Positions 8,444-16,826 of a stretch of 64,000 nt of DNA are shown piece after piece. Below the pieces are notes generated by a model. It ran no database searches. It was not told where the DNA came from and was given only the letters and a program-made list of their open reading frames with translations. Within the stretch, counting starts at the first letter, position 1, and every line of letters starts with the position of its first letter. The translations under genes were made by a program, and so were the position numbers. Location of the stretch: the IMG/VR virus record IMGVR_UViG_3300033182_000980, positions 124,001-188,000 of that record; one strand, 5' to 3'. Source of the stretch: a virus.

Positions 8444-8735
8444 CTTTCCTCCAATGTGCTTTCATCTTTTCACGCACATTGGTTATATGTTTTAGTAGCT
8501 CGTCCATTTCTTTAAGTGTCTCAAATAACTCACCACGAGCCATTATGTGTAGAGGAAATACCACTAACCAAATACCTATCAAACAAGGTGCTAGGGTGAT
8601 CGGCACATAGTTCCCCTCGGAGAAAAAATAACACTCAATGAATAAGACAGCACTTAAAAAAACCCAAGCCATCTCCAACTTGAAGATGCGAGACTCGATT
8701 TCTTTTCGTTTACGGTAGAGCTGTTGTAAGGTCAT
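8427..8735 (-). CDS. Two-helix membrane protein
   Basis: 102 residues: an N-terminal charged helix, two membrane helices (MAWVFLSAVLFIECYFF and LAPCLIGIWLVVFPLHIMA), then a charged cytoplasmic helix. Overlaps its neighbours on both sides (17 bases with the pentapeptide gene, 4 bases with the gene upstream), so it is part of a tight leftward operon. A holin-like role is possible on topology alone; no family recognised. Confidence 0.6.
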   Translation of the reverse strand: MTLQQLYRKRKEIESRIFKLEMAWVFLSAVLFIECYFFSEGNYVPITLAPCLIGIWLVVFPLHIMARGELFETLKEMDELLKHITNVREKMKAHWRKDEQHD

Positions 8736-9163
8736 ATTCCATCCTCCTCATAGTGTATCATTGGAGGCGGAATAACTTTTGGCTTTCTTATCCTTCGCTT
8801 TTGAGCGTGATTGATTATCGCCCAGTTGCCTTCCCCTACAAGTATCTCGATCTTTTCCCACTTGAAAAACGACTTTCGATCACCAGCTCTCATACTCGTG
8901 TTCGTAGTCTCGGTTCGTACTCTTAGGTCTTTTAAAGCTGTGATGCGAATGAGGCTACCTACAACTTTTTTAGTATAAAAAGACTTAACCCATTCTTCCC
9001 TTAACTTCCTTGCTGTCTCTTCTGGAAACACCACGACAGGTGGGTGTTCAAGGACAGGCATAGAGGTGTTGTCGGGTAGCTTAGGTAGCTCAAGTGGGGG
9101 CGGACAATACTCTTGAGCGAACGCTGTATTCATCATAAATAGCAAAGCAAATAGGTATCTCAT
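8732..9163 (-). CDS. Exported protein with signal peptide
   Basis: The ATG at 9163 overlaps the stop of the preceding gene in ATGA fashion and gives 143 residues beginning with a Sec signal peptide (MRYLFALLFMMNTAFA, cleavage before QEYC). The mature part starts with a Pro-rich stretch and continues with Lys/Arg-rich beta segments. Periplasmic location is expected. Function unknown; an outer spanin-like role is conceivable because of the proline-rich start but there is no lipobox. Confidence 0.6.
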   Translation of the reverse strand: MRYLFALLFMMNTAFAQEYCPPPLELPKLPDNTSMPVLEHPPVVVFPEETARKLREEWVKSFYTKKVVGSLIRITALKDLRVRTETTNTSMRAGDRKSFFKWEKIEILVGEGNWAIINHAQKRRIRKPKVIPPPMIHYEEDGI

Positions 9164-9510
9164 TGTATATAATCCCATAGGTTGATGAGGTCTTTGACTT
9201 CCATTTCTTTATCGTTAATAAATAAATAAAACTCTGGATGACCCATCCTTACTAAAAGAGTGAAGCTGTCTTTAGTCCATTCATAGCGAGTAAGACCACC
9301 CTCGGTCTTAATCGGTCTATTCAGACTGATGCCGACTTCCTTGAATGACCTGTTTATGAACCAAACCATCTCCATGAGAGTCCATCCACATTCCTCTTCA
9401 AGCAAGTTATTAAAGTGGTCAATGCCAGCTTTGTTCCATACCCTTTTCCCCTCATCATTGATCTCGGTAAGGGCATATTTAGGTAGTCTTAACTCTCTAC
9501 AGAAATCCAT
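9160..9510 (-). CDS. Hypothetical protein
   Basis: 116 residues, mixed alpha/beta, no signal peptide and no recognised motif. Its stop codon overlaps the start of the exported protein gene downstream, indicating coupled translation in the leftward operon. Confidence 0.55.
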   Translation of the reverse strand: MDFCRELRLPKYALTEINDEGKRVWNKAGIDHFNNLLEEECGWTLMEMVWFINRSFKEVGISLNRPIKTEGGLTRYEWTKDSFTLLVRMGHPEFYLFINDKEMEVKDLINLWDYIQ

Positions 9511-9524
9511 TAAATAAATCCGTC

Positions 9525-10112
9525 TTAGGCTGTTCGATCAATGATGTCTCTTTGTGTTGGTGTGGGTACAAAATCAAAGACCTCTTTTGCGGGTATAGAC
9601 GGTGGTCTAAAATCATCTATTGTAGGTCGCTCCACAGGTTTAGACTTACGCTTAGGTTTGCTCTTGCGTTTTACCCTTCTCTTAACAGGTCGTGGCTTCG
9701 GTCGAGATACAGGTGTGAACCTTTTTTGAGCTTCGGTAACACCCTTATTAAGAAGTCTCTCAACCTCTTTTGTTTCAACAGACCTTCTGATTACTGCTCT
9801 TGTCTCTTTATCAAGTTCTCTTTTGATCTTCTCTTGCATAAACTTCTCAGTGTTTTTGATCAGTGTAGAGGACGCTAGGGTGATGATCTGACCCTTGGGA
9901 GTCTTTACACCACCCCTCGTTGATAAGATCGCAATCGCCACTTCCTTTGCGACTCTGACTGCCACCCTTTTTATGTAGGCTTTCTCTTCTTTTGTTAACT
10001 GCTTAGTCTCACCTTGTTGAGCTAAACGATTAAAACGACCCATTGGGGTGTCTTGAGCAAACCCTACATTGGTAGCAAATAACACAGTAAAGGCGATGAG
10101 CAAGTGTCTCAT
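9525..10112 (-). CDS. Exported basic protein with signal peptide
   Basis: 195 residues. A Sec signal peptide (MRHLLIAFTVLFATNVGFAQ) is followed by a helical region with KRVAVRVAKEVAIAIL and then a strongly basic, Pro-rich C-terminal part (KPRPVKRRVKRKSKPKRKSK). A basic low-complexity tail on an exported protein suggests binding to DNA, cell-wall polymers or the outer membrane surface in the periplasm. First gene of the leftward cluster that runs to 7007. Confidence 0.6.
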   Translation of the reverse strand: MRHLLIAFTVLFATNVGFAQDTPMGRFNRLAQQGETKQLTKEEKAYIKRVAVRVAKEVAIAILSTRGGVKTPKGQIITLASSTLIKNTEKFMQEKIKRELDKETRAVIRRSVETKEVERLLNKGVTEAQKRFTPVSRPKPRPVKRRVKRKSKPKRKSKPVERPTIDDFRPPSIPAKEVFDFVPTPTQRDIIDRTA

Positions 10113-10197
10113 ATAAGTCCTTTCGCTAAGGTTAAGTCATGGCAATCCTTATAACTGCCACCTACCTAATCTTATACGAAACGACTTTTATTCACTC

Positions 10198-10215
10198 GGT
10201 GAAATATGTTTCACC
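10198..10215. terminator. Small perfect hairpin at the end of the endonuclease gene
   Basis: GGTGAAA and TTTCACC form a 7-bp stem with a TATG loop that overlaps the stop codon of the gene ending at 10211. No clear T-run follows on either strand, so termination is only a possibility. Confidence 0.3.
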
Positions 10216-11488
10216 CTAAGAACCTTCCTACCTTAACAATCACTGACTCCTCATCCGAACGAATGTCTCCCTCCCAAATCACAAGGCAATCCAGCCCCAC
10301 CTCCGCATAAGCCTCTATCGTATTACGCTCATGCTCCTCTTTACTCATTCCTGTTAACGCTTGTGAGTGCCAATACCTACCAAAACACTCGACCACCTTT
10401 GTAGCACCCCTATAAGGATGTTCGGGATCATCACTCACACAAACTACAAAGTCTGGGTTCTTAAAGCCACCAATCGAACCGTCAAAGTTCTTCTTGCTTG
10501 GAAGAAATCTCCAATATGCCCCATTACCTGTAAAGGTGAGATTGTCGCTATATGAAGCTACCCTCGACTCAAACTTGTTCATCTCTTTCTGACTCATAAG
10601 CAAGATAGGGAACTCCACACCATACCTTGCTTTTAGAGTATCTTGAACCTTACCCCAATGTCCCTCAATAGCACCTGGAAACTCAACCCCATAACGATCC
10701 ATCATCGTAGCCCTAATCTCCCCCTTGCCTTGCTCGGACGCAAAGTAGTGGCTTCCATAGTTTTCAATCATCGTCTTGAGTTGTTTCTGCCTAAACTCCT
10801 CCACAGCACTCGTGTAAGGCACACCGTATCGCTCCATGTTAGTCGCTACAACCTTCTCCATGACTTCTTCACTCATGCTAGGGATCGGCACTCCATAACG
10901 CTCTATATTCGTTGCCTCAATCTTAGCCCTTAGCTCTGCTGACCCGAATAGCGTCCCACCATACCTCTCAAGATTAGTAGCCAATGTCTTAGCCTTGACC
11001 CCATCATTCTGTTGAGGGTTGACTACACCATATTTCTCAAGGTTCGTCTGCTTGATCTTATCCTGTACGCTCTCCCAAGCAAAAGGGTTATCCTTACCCT
11101 TTAAGATTGGACGCTTACCATCAAGAGCCTCTTGCACCTTTTCAAAGACACTACTCTCCTTTGAGAAAGGGTTCTCTGCACCATAACGCTTGAGGTTAGT
11201 CTGTTTACGCTTCTCCACAGACTCTTTGCTGTGGGCAGGATTCTCAACCCCATAACGATTTAACATAGTTTGTTTGCGTCTAAACTTTGAGATCGCTTTC
11301 TTATCTCGACTTTGCCATACCCCACATCCACTCTTATGTCTTTTCATCTGTGAGTTTGAGGTAGATTCATGTCCACAGATACATGGTGTGATTGGTTCGG
11401 GTTTCCAGTTAGGCCAGCACTTTGCCATGTGGCGGCTATTGATTCGATCCCCTTTGAACTCTCTTTTACAGTGAGGGCAAGTAGCCAT
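10211..11488 (-). CDS. Free-standing homing endonuclease, Vsr/EDxHD-like, with zinc fingers and repeats
   Basis: 425 residues. Two N-terminal zinc-finger-like motifs (CPHCKREFKGDRINSRHMAKC and CICGHESTSNSQMKRH) are followed by about eight copies of a 27-30 residue repeat containing T-N-(L/M/I)-E-R-Y-G-V and a following P. The C-terminal 80 residues hold a nuclease fold with NPDFVV (Asp346), VVECFGRYWHS (Glu367, His374) and LVIWEGD, the pattern of very-short-patch-repair-like homing endonucleases. The repeats probably contact a long DNA target. It lies directly after the 3' end of the fractured structural gene, beside degenerate copies of that gene's end, as expected of an intron- or intein-associated mobile endonuclease. 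Ribosome site AAAGGA before the ATG. Confidence 0.8.
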   Translation of the reverse strand: MATCPHCKREFKGDRINSRHMAKCWPNWKPEPITPCICGHESTSNSQMKRHKSGCGVWQSRDKKAISKFRRKQTMLNRYGVENPAHSKESVEKRKQTNLKRYGAENPFSKESSVFEKVQEALDGKRPILKGKDNPFAWESVQDKIKQTNLEKYGVVNPQQNDGVKAKTLATNLERYGGTLFGSAELRAKIEATNIERYGVPIPSMSEEVMEKVVATNMERYGVPYTSAVEEFRQKQLKTMIENYGSHYFASEQGKGEIRATMMDRYGVEFPGAIEGHWGKVQDTLKARYGVEFPILLMSQKEMNKFESRVASYSDNLTFTGNGAYWRFLPSKKNFDGSIGGFKNPDFVVCVSDDPEHPYRGATKVVECFGRYWHSQALTGMSKEEHERNTIEAYAEVGLDCLVIWEGDIRSDEESVIVKVGRFLG

Positions 11489-11549
11489 AAGTAAATCCTT
11501 TCTGCTTGAGTTAGGGTTTACTTATATGAAAAGTAAGCAATCGGTCAAG

Positions 11550-11661
11550 ACTTTTTGTCCTACCCCACAGCCCACATAGGGTTCAAAATATACCCTCAAA
11601 GTACAGATACCAACACCATACTTTCGTTGCTTACCTCAATACGCCTCTGCCTACATAGGGA
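11550..11661 (-). repeat. Two degenerate copies of the 3' end of the adjacent structural gene
   Basis: Reading the minus strand after the stop at 11662, one segment translates as FDPYVGRGVLR and a second as KYGVGICTLRVYFEPYVGCG. Both resemble the true C terminus of the neighbouring product (KYGVGIRSAFGPHVGRGVL). They are not in an open frame with the gene. This looks like decayed duplications left by endonuclease-driven recombination. Confidence 0.5.
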
Positions 11662-12546
11662 TCAAAGAAAGTTTCGAGGTGCTAAAACGCCCCGACCCAC
11701 ATGGGGTCCGAAGGCGGAGCGGATACCCACACCGTACTTGGGCTGTTTTAACCCACGCATATATTTTGTAGTGCGAGCTTTTGCTTCGACAGACATCGAC
11801 CACATTTGCTCGGCAGAGGATTTGAGTCCTTCATACTTGCTTGATCTGTCGATGTTGAGTGAGATGCCACCTATCGAATAGTCAAACTCGTCCACGATCC
11901 AGTTTGCTTGTAGAGCCATAGCCGCAAACTGTATAGCACCTTGAAGGATAGGGGTTCTCCAAGCAGGTTTTTGGTTTACGAGAGCATCGAGGTTTTGGAG
12001 TTCTTCAGTTTCGGGTGGTTGCATATTCCACCAGTCTAAAGCTCGCTCTAGGTACTCTAGGAACTCCTCGTCCTCCCACACTTGACCAAAGACTCGGTTG
12101 TACGAACCGATATTCGCTTCATGCTCTGGTGGTCTGAAGTGATAATACTTGTCTGGGCAGTTGTGGACAACCACATCAGAACCTTCGAGTACAAGGTTAT
12201 GGTTCTCCTCAACAGTAAGGTCGAACATAAAGGGTCTGTTTTCGATGACCTCGATATTGGAAATCTTAGTTGTTCCTTGTGATGTCTGTAAGCTAAGTCC
12301 TACGGACAGCTCTTCTGCTGGAACACAAAGGTTAGGAGACATATAGACTCGGTGTCCACCTGTGATAGTGAGATGTTTACCTTGCTCTGTGGTGATTTTA
12401 TAAATGGGTTCAATAGGTGTAGGGTTCTTATGGGCTTTAGAGATCTGCTTCCAAGAGAAATCACCTTGAGTGTCCATAGATTTGATTGATAGCTTCCCTT
12501 TTTTGAAAGCGTCTTTAATCTTCTGTGTTTGTTCTTGAGATGTCAT
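11662..12546 (-). CDS. C-intein plus C-terminal half of a fractured structural protein
   Basis: 294 residues in two parts. Residues 1-129 (12160-12546) are the C-terminal part of a split intein: they hold the block B motif LTITGGHRVY, and end with block F (FDLTVEENHNLVLEGSDVVV) and the terminal His-Asn followed by Cys130. Residues 130-294 are the C-extein (begins CPDKYYHFRPP), a phage virion-type domain. Splicing in trans with the product of 13405-13905 would join 133 N-extein residues to 165 C-extein residues, giving a 298-residue protein. The start overlaps the nuclease gene by four bases. The extein protein itself is not recognised; it may be a neck or head-completion protein, which is inference. 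Confidence 0.88.
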   Translation of the reverse strand: MTSQEQTQKIKDAFKKGKLSIKSMDTQGDFSWKQISKAHKNPTPIEPIYKITTEQGKHLTITGGHRVYMSPNLCVPAEELSVGLSLQTSQGTTKISNIEVIENRPFMFDLTVEENHNLVLEGSDVVVHNCPDKYYHFRPPEHEANIGSYNRVFGQVWEDEEFLEYLERALDWWNMQPPETEELQNLDALVNQKPAWRTPILQGAIQFAAMALQANWIVDEFDYSIGGISLNIDRSSKYEGLKSSAEQMWSMSVEAKARTTKYMRGLKQPKYGVGIRSAFGPHVGRGVLAPRNFL

Positions 12547-13418
12547 AGTCCCAACTCCTTTTCAGTCCATGTTTGGTAAGACCAACCATTATCTTCAGCA
12601 ACTTTTTGAGACAGGGCTAACCTAGCGATAACATCTTCTCGGTTTAAAGCCCATTGTGGTTTAACTTCAACAAGAGTAGTAGATCCATCTTGATAGTGGA
12701 CAACAAAGTCGGGGAGTATTGTTCTTCCAGCAACTTTGTATATTGGCTCATAGGTATAGCTTTTGACATTAGGGTCTGACTCTAAGATGGAGATTGTCTT
12801 TGCTTCATAGCTTGAGCGAACACGAACCTCATCTTTATTGCCTTTAGGAGTAGCCTCTATTGAGGTTTTGCCTCTAAGGTAAGGTGTTGGGTTCTCTTTC
12901 ATTCTAATCGCTTGATCGTTCGATCTCCTTGCTCTTTCTTCGGGATCGTGGTGAAAGTCCATGAGCTTCTGCTTCACATCTGGATTTCCCCACACATCCT
13001 CTAAACTGTGGGCAGAAGCCTTTGCTTTGGAAATCGGATTGTCCCACCCCTTTTTAAGATTATCACGCTCATGTTGTGGTCGAACTCTCCCCCGATGGAA
13101 GTCAAAGTCTCCTTTAGCCCATTGTTTTTTTAGTTGCTCAGACCTATCCATACCTTTGGTAGATCGACCTGCATTAGCACCTAGCTTCTTGCGTTTGTCT
13201 TGAACTGCTTTACAGCCTTTCGCTTTGGTCAGCCTCTGAATAGACCCGTTGGAAAGACCTGTGATTTCGGTCATCTCTTTCCAAGAGAACCCTTGCTTAT
13301 GGAGATGTGAAACAAGAGCAGAACGCTTTTCTACAATCTCTTTAGCTACTCGACCTTTTTTGTTCAGTTGCTCTATTGTGAGGTCAAACTTAACTAGCAG
13401 TTCTTCAAGCATTTTCAT
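12543..13418 (-). CDS. Homing endonuclease of the PD-(D/E)xK type between split-intein halves
   Basis: 291 residues. Residues about 35-66 form a helix-turn-helix (LHKQGFSWKEMTEITGLSNG), residues 80-180 hold short NUMOD-like DNA-binding segments, and the C terminus is a TnsA-like PD-(D/E)xK nuclease core: RSSYE (Glu205), ILPDFVV (Asp237) and LVEVK (Glu251, Lys253). It overlaps the N-intein gene by 14 bases and the C-intein gene by 4 bases, so it replaces the endonuclease domain normally inserted in an intein. It would cut an intein-less allele and drive homing of the whole cassette. Ribosome site AGGAGA before the ATG at 13418. Confidence 0.85.
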   Translation of the reverse strand: MKMLEELLVKFDLTIEQLNKKGRVAKEIVEKRSALVSHLHKQGFSWKEMTEITGLSNGSIQRLTKAKGCKAVQDKRKKLGANAGRSTKGMDRSEQLKKQWAKGDFDFHRGRVRPQHERDNLKKGWDNPISKAKASAHSLEDVWGNPDVKQKLMDFHHDPEERARRSNDQAIRMKENPTPYLRGKTSIEATPKGNKDEVRVRSSYEAKTISILESDPNVKSYTYEPIYKVAGRTILPDFVVHYQDGSTTLVEVKPQWALNREDVIARLALSQKVAEDNGWSYQTWTEKELGL

Positions 13419-13905
13419 CTCCTATGATGTCATATAGTTCTTCGATAGGGAGTGTGATCTTTTCACCGTCAGCATCAACAGTGACGAGTTCTTCTCCAGC
13501 AAGGCACTGATCTCTAAGGAGCATACGCAACTTATAGATCATTTGTTTTTGACCCTCGGTGAGTTGTAATCCGAGTACAGCGTTCTCTGCGACTACCCCG
13601 AACTCTTGGACAACCGTTTGGGGTTGGCTGTTGACCAACTCTTTGAGCGTCCATCGTATGCGATAGCGACCATAGGTAGCTGTGGTGGGTATGCGTACAG
13701 AGGCATAGTATTCACCAACAGATGGGTTTTCTGGTATGCGAGCAGGATCACCAATGAGTACATCAGTTTCGGGTGGTCCAGGATCAACATAATAAAGTGC
13801 GTAAGTGATCTCGGCGGCGTTTGCGACATTCCCATTTGAGTTTGTGAGGAAGATGTCGAGGTCGCCACGAGAGAGGATTTGATTTCTTTTAAATGCTACA
13901 GCCAT
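13405..13905 (-). CDS. N-terminal half of a fractured structural protein plus short N-intein
   Basis: 166 residues. Residues 1-133 are the N-extein, an all-beta phage domain (NVANAAEITYALYYVDPGPP, GEYYASVRIP). At Cys134 the classic intein block A begins (CLAGEELVTV) and runs 33 residues to the stop (13408-13506). The N-intein is therefore very short, the rest of the intein fold, including block B, lying in the C-part; this is the atypical split position known from AceL-TerL- and VidaL-type inteins. Cys1 and the Asn-Cys C-terminal junction make standard class 1 trans-splicing plausible. The ATG at 13905 has an AGGAGG-type site at good spacing. Confidence 0.88.
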   Translation of the reverse strand: MAVAFKRNQILSRGDLDIFLTNSNGNVANAAEITYALYYVDPGPPETDVLIGDPARIPENPSVGEYYASVRIPTTATYGRYRIRWTLKELVNSQPQTVVQEFGVVAENAVLGLQLTEGQKQMIYKLRMLLRDQCLAGEELVTVDADGEKITLPIEELYDIIGDENA

Positions 13906-14017
13906 GATGTGAGCCTCCTTTAATAAAGGTTGGGTTATAAACGAGCTAAAAATCCTCTTAATATCTTTTATATTGTAGGGGTTTAGTAAGTTATACCAAT
14001 TACAAAGGAGATACCTT

Positions 14018-14545
14018 ATGTGTGTGATTACAGAGGGGATTACAGCTCAACTGCTTAAAGGGGGTCTAGTCCGACTCAATGACGGATCTGTTTATAGGTT
14101 AGAAGACTGCAAGCTAGAAGCAGGGGGTCGTCTTGTTCTTGCTGTGGGTATTAAAAGGGAGAAGCCTAGACCGAAGCCTAGACTAAAAATAGTGGGGGAA
14201 GTGAACCTTGAGGGAGTAGAGGTGAGTTTGGGTGATTTCTCTTTGGAGACACAAGAGATCATCTTACACCCACCTAAAGAGCCACCACCTCCATTTGAAC
14301 CTCCAGCTACTCTTATTCCTTTTAGTGTTGTGGGAGCGACTTTGCTTTATCTGCTCAAGAAGGTGTCTGGTCTTGATCGTAAGTTAAAGCATGGTTCATG
14401 TGAAGTAAGACATCAAGAAGCGATTACTCGTATTGCGAAGTTAGAGGGTAAGGTCTTGAGGAAGCAGGTTGTGGACGGGGGTAAAGCAGTTAAAGCTAAA
14501 CTTGATGAGAGGAAGGCGAATAAGGGTAATGATGGGGGAGTCTAA
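14018..14545 (+). CDS. Single-helix membrane protein with Pro-rich segment
   Basis: 175 residues, unrecognised. A beta-prone N-terminal half is followed by a Pro-rich stretch (HPPKEPPPPFEPP), one membrane helix (ATLIPFSVVGATLLYLLKKV, residues about 103-122) and a basic helical tail. Ribosome site AAAGGAG before the ATG. It precedes the CapA-CHAP gene, so a role in envelope interaction or lysis is possible but only inferred. Confidence 0.6.
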   Translation: MCVITEGITAQLLKGGLVRLNDGSVYRLEDCKLEAGGRLVLAVGIKREKPRPKPRLKIVGEVNLEGVEVSLGDFSLETQEIILHPPKEPPPPFEPPATLIPFSVVGATLLYLLKKVSGLDRKLKHGSCEVRHQEAITRIAKLEGKVLRKQVVDGGKAVKAKLDERKANKGNDGGV

Positions 14546-14601
14546 AGGGCTTAATACTTTTTTTATACTCGTCCATGTAGGTAAACGAAGGAGAACGACT
14601 T

Positions 14602-15987
14602 ATGAAAATACTTGTAGGTGGAGATGTCAGCTTTGGAAGAATCTATGAAGATGAGAGGATTTCTTATTCAGCACCTTTGTGTTTAGCTTCCATAGGCGAG
14701 TTGGAGCGAGATTATTGTATCTTTAATCTTGAGAGCCTTTTTTGCGATGACTGGAAGGCAAATAAAAGAGATGTAGATGAGAAGTGGGGTACGAGCTACA
14801 CCCATGCTAATCCAGAAGATGTGAAGCATCTCATTGAGTGTGATGTAGATCATGTTTCCTTAGCTAACAACCATACACTTGATTGGGGTGAGGCAGGGGT
14901 CGAACAGACCTGTAAAGTCCTCAACAAGTTTGGCATCTCACATTCTGGATGTGGTTCTAATGATAGGACTCACATAGATAAAGAGAAGAAAATAATAGTG
15001 TTCTCGATAGATACGGTTGAGTGCCACTACAAAAAAGAAGATCCTTTAAACTGCAAAGAGGACATCAAAGACTTCTTTAAAGAGGTTAAAGAGCTTAGAG
15101 CAAAGCACGAGGATTACCTTCTGATTTGTTGTGTTCATTGGGGTCGGTTTAGGGTGAGTCCGAACAAGGGTCAGAAATCTATGGGTCGGAAGCTCATCGA
15201 CTGTGGCATTGATGTTGTTTTAGGTAATCATTCACATAAGGTGCAATACTTCGAGATGTACAAGGGTAAGCCTCTGTTTTACTCATTAGGGAACTTGTAC
15301 TTCACTCATAGAAATCCAGAATACAATAAGCCACCAAATGTTCATTACGCTTACCTCTCAACTCTTAACTTTGAGGGGCGAGATTTTAAAGGTGTAGACC
15401 ACCATCAAACTTGGTGTGACGATAAGAAGGTGGTTCTTAAAGAGGAGAAGCCCTCTAATCTTGGATTAGAAGCGTTGAGGTTTGCTCGGAGCTATATTGG
15501 CTTTGGGGAGTCCGAGCATACGACTAATGTTGGTTGGTTTATGAAGCACATAGACGCACCCAATAAGGAGACAGCGGCGTGGTGTGCGAGGTTTGTATTT
15601 TACTGTATTAAGAAAGCCTGTGAAGAGAATGGTATTGATCCAGTCCTAGAGAAGAATGACAAGACTGGATATGCTAAAGAGCTTTATAAGCAGATTGCAG
15701 AGATCGGGTATGTCTCATTAAATCCTATGCCTGGAGACATTATCGTTTGGGACAGGAAAGAGGAAGGAAACAAGAACGGACATATCGGGATAATAGAGTA
15801 TGTAGAGGGAGATAAGATCACAGCCATTGAAGGAAACAGAGCACCAAATCCTGGTTCAAAGGTTGATCGTTTTACTTACTCTTTGAACGAGCTTTTAAAC
15901 TACAAAGAGTGGGATGACGAAGATAAGCATTTCCATCTTTTTGAAGGGTTTGCTCGCCTACCTCATCTTAAAAAGTTGGACAAGTAA
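14602..15987 (+). CDS. CapA-like metallophosphoesterase fused to a CHAP hydrolase
   Basis: 461 residues. Residues 1-275 form a CapA/PgsA-type calcineurin-like domain: GDVSFGR (7-13), SLANNHTLDWG (86-96), CCVHWGR (176-182) and GNHSHKV (208-214) supply metal ligands. Residues about 290-455 form a CHAP cysteine amidase or peptidase: TAAWCARFV with Cys328 as nucleophile and NGHIGII with His394. CHAP domains cut peptidoglycan; CapA domains act in poly-gamma-glutamate or capsule handling. The fusion suggests a lytic or envelope-processing enzyme. No signal peptide is seen. It is followed by a CapA-only paralogue overlapping by one base. Substrates are inferred. Confidence 0.82.
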   Translation: MKILVGGDVSFGRIYEDERISYSAPLCLASIGELERDYCIFNLESLFCDDWKANKRDVDEKWGTSYTHANPEDVKHLIECDVDHVSLANNHTLDWGEAGVEQTCKVLNKFGISHSGCGSNDRTHIDKEKKIIVFSIDTVECHYKKEDPLNCKEDIKDFFKEVKELRAKHEDYLLICCVHWGRFRVSPNKGQKSMGRKLIDCGIDVVLGNHSHKVQYFEMYKGKPLFYSLGNLYFTHRNPEYNKPPNVHYAYLSTLNFEGRDFKGVDHHQTWCDDKKVVLKEEKPSNLGLEALRFARSYIGFGESEHTTNVGWFMKHIDAPNKETAAWCARFVFYCIKKACEENGIDPVLEKNDKTGYAKELYKQIAEIGYVSLNPMPGDIIVWDRKEEGNKNGHIGIIEYVEGDKITAIEGNRAPNPGSKVDRFTYSLNELLNYKEWDDEDKHFHLFEGFARLPHLKKLDK

Positions 15988-16826
15988 TGAAGATACTAGT
16001 TGGAGGAGACATATCCTTTGGTCGTATTTACAAAGGAAAAGAAATCCATTATGGCACTGATGGGTGTCTAACCGAGCTTGCTTTGATCCCTAGAGATTAT
16101 TCTATTTTCAATCTTGAGAGTCCTCTCACAAGGAAACCAAGAGTGAAACTACCTAAGCCACACGCTGGTGTTTATTTGTATGGTGAGATCAGTGATGTTA
16201 GGCATCTTTTAGACTCAGATGTGGACTATCTCTCTCTAGCCAACAATCACGCTATGGACTTTGCTTCAAGTGTCGAAGATACAATCTCCACTCTTGATAA
16301 GGTTGGCATCTCACATTCGGGTACAGGCACAGACTATTTGAAGCCCCATATAGATCACGATCTTGGGTTGGCGATTTTCTCAGCCGACTTAATCGGTAAG
16401 TATGCGTATGAAGATCCTGTCTGTTGTGGCCCTTACTTTCTTGACTTGTTGGTAAAAAAAGTCATCCCTCATTATCGAAAGCTAATTCCCGATTATGCGT
16501 TCCTATGTTGCGTACATTGGGGAGCTGAATATGAAATGCCAACTGAGGAGCAAAAGAGGGTCGGTAAAAGGCTCATTGATTGTGGTGTGGATATGGTTAT
16601 CGGTCATCACCCTCATGTAATACAGCCTATGGAAGTCTATAAAGGTAAGCCTATTTTTTATTCTTTAGGCAACTTGTACTTTACTCATCACAGGAAAGAC
16701 TTAGAAGCGAGGGATGATACACATCTTGGTTGCTTATCTTTAGTTGAAATGAATGGTAGAGAGTATGTAGGGCATACCGATTACCATACATGGACGATAA
16801 GTGGAGAGAGAGTGTTTTTGTTATGA
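15987..16826 (+). CDS. CapA-like metallophosphoesterase, second copy
   Basis: 279 residues, a paralogue of the N-terminal domain of the preceding gene: GDISFGR, SLANNHAMDF, CCVHWGAE and GHHPHVIQ are at matching places, and KGKPIFYSLGNLYFTHH is almost identical in both. It ends at the CapA domain with no CHAP part. The start ATG overlaps the upstream stop (TAATG). Tandem duplication with loss or gain of the CHAP domain is the likely history. Enzyme substrate unknown. Confidence 0.82.
   Translation: MKILVGGDISFGRIYKGKEIHYGTDGCLTELALIPRDYSIFNLESPLTRKPRVKLPKPHAGVYLYGEISDVRHLLDSDVDYLSLANNHAMDFASSVEDTISTLDKVGISHSGTGTDYLKPHIDHDLGLAIFSADLIGKYAYEDPVCCGPYFLDLLVKKVIPHYRKLIPDYAFLCCVHWGAEYEMPTEEQKRVGKRLIDCGVDMVIGHHPHVIQPMEVYKGKPIFYSLGNLYFTHHRKDLEARDDTHLGCLSLVEMNGREYVGHTDYHTWTISGERVFLL

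Noticed and set aside
11555-11881. Rightward 108-residue frame opposite the C-extein end
   Set aside because: Overlaps the clear C-extein gene and its decayed copies, with no ribosome site.
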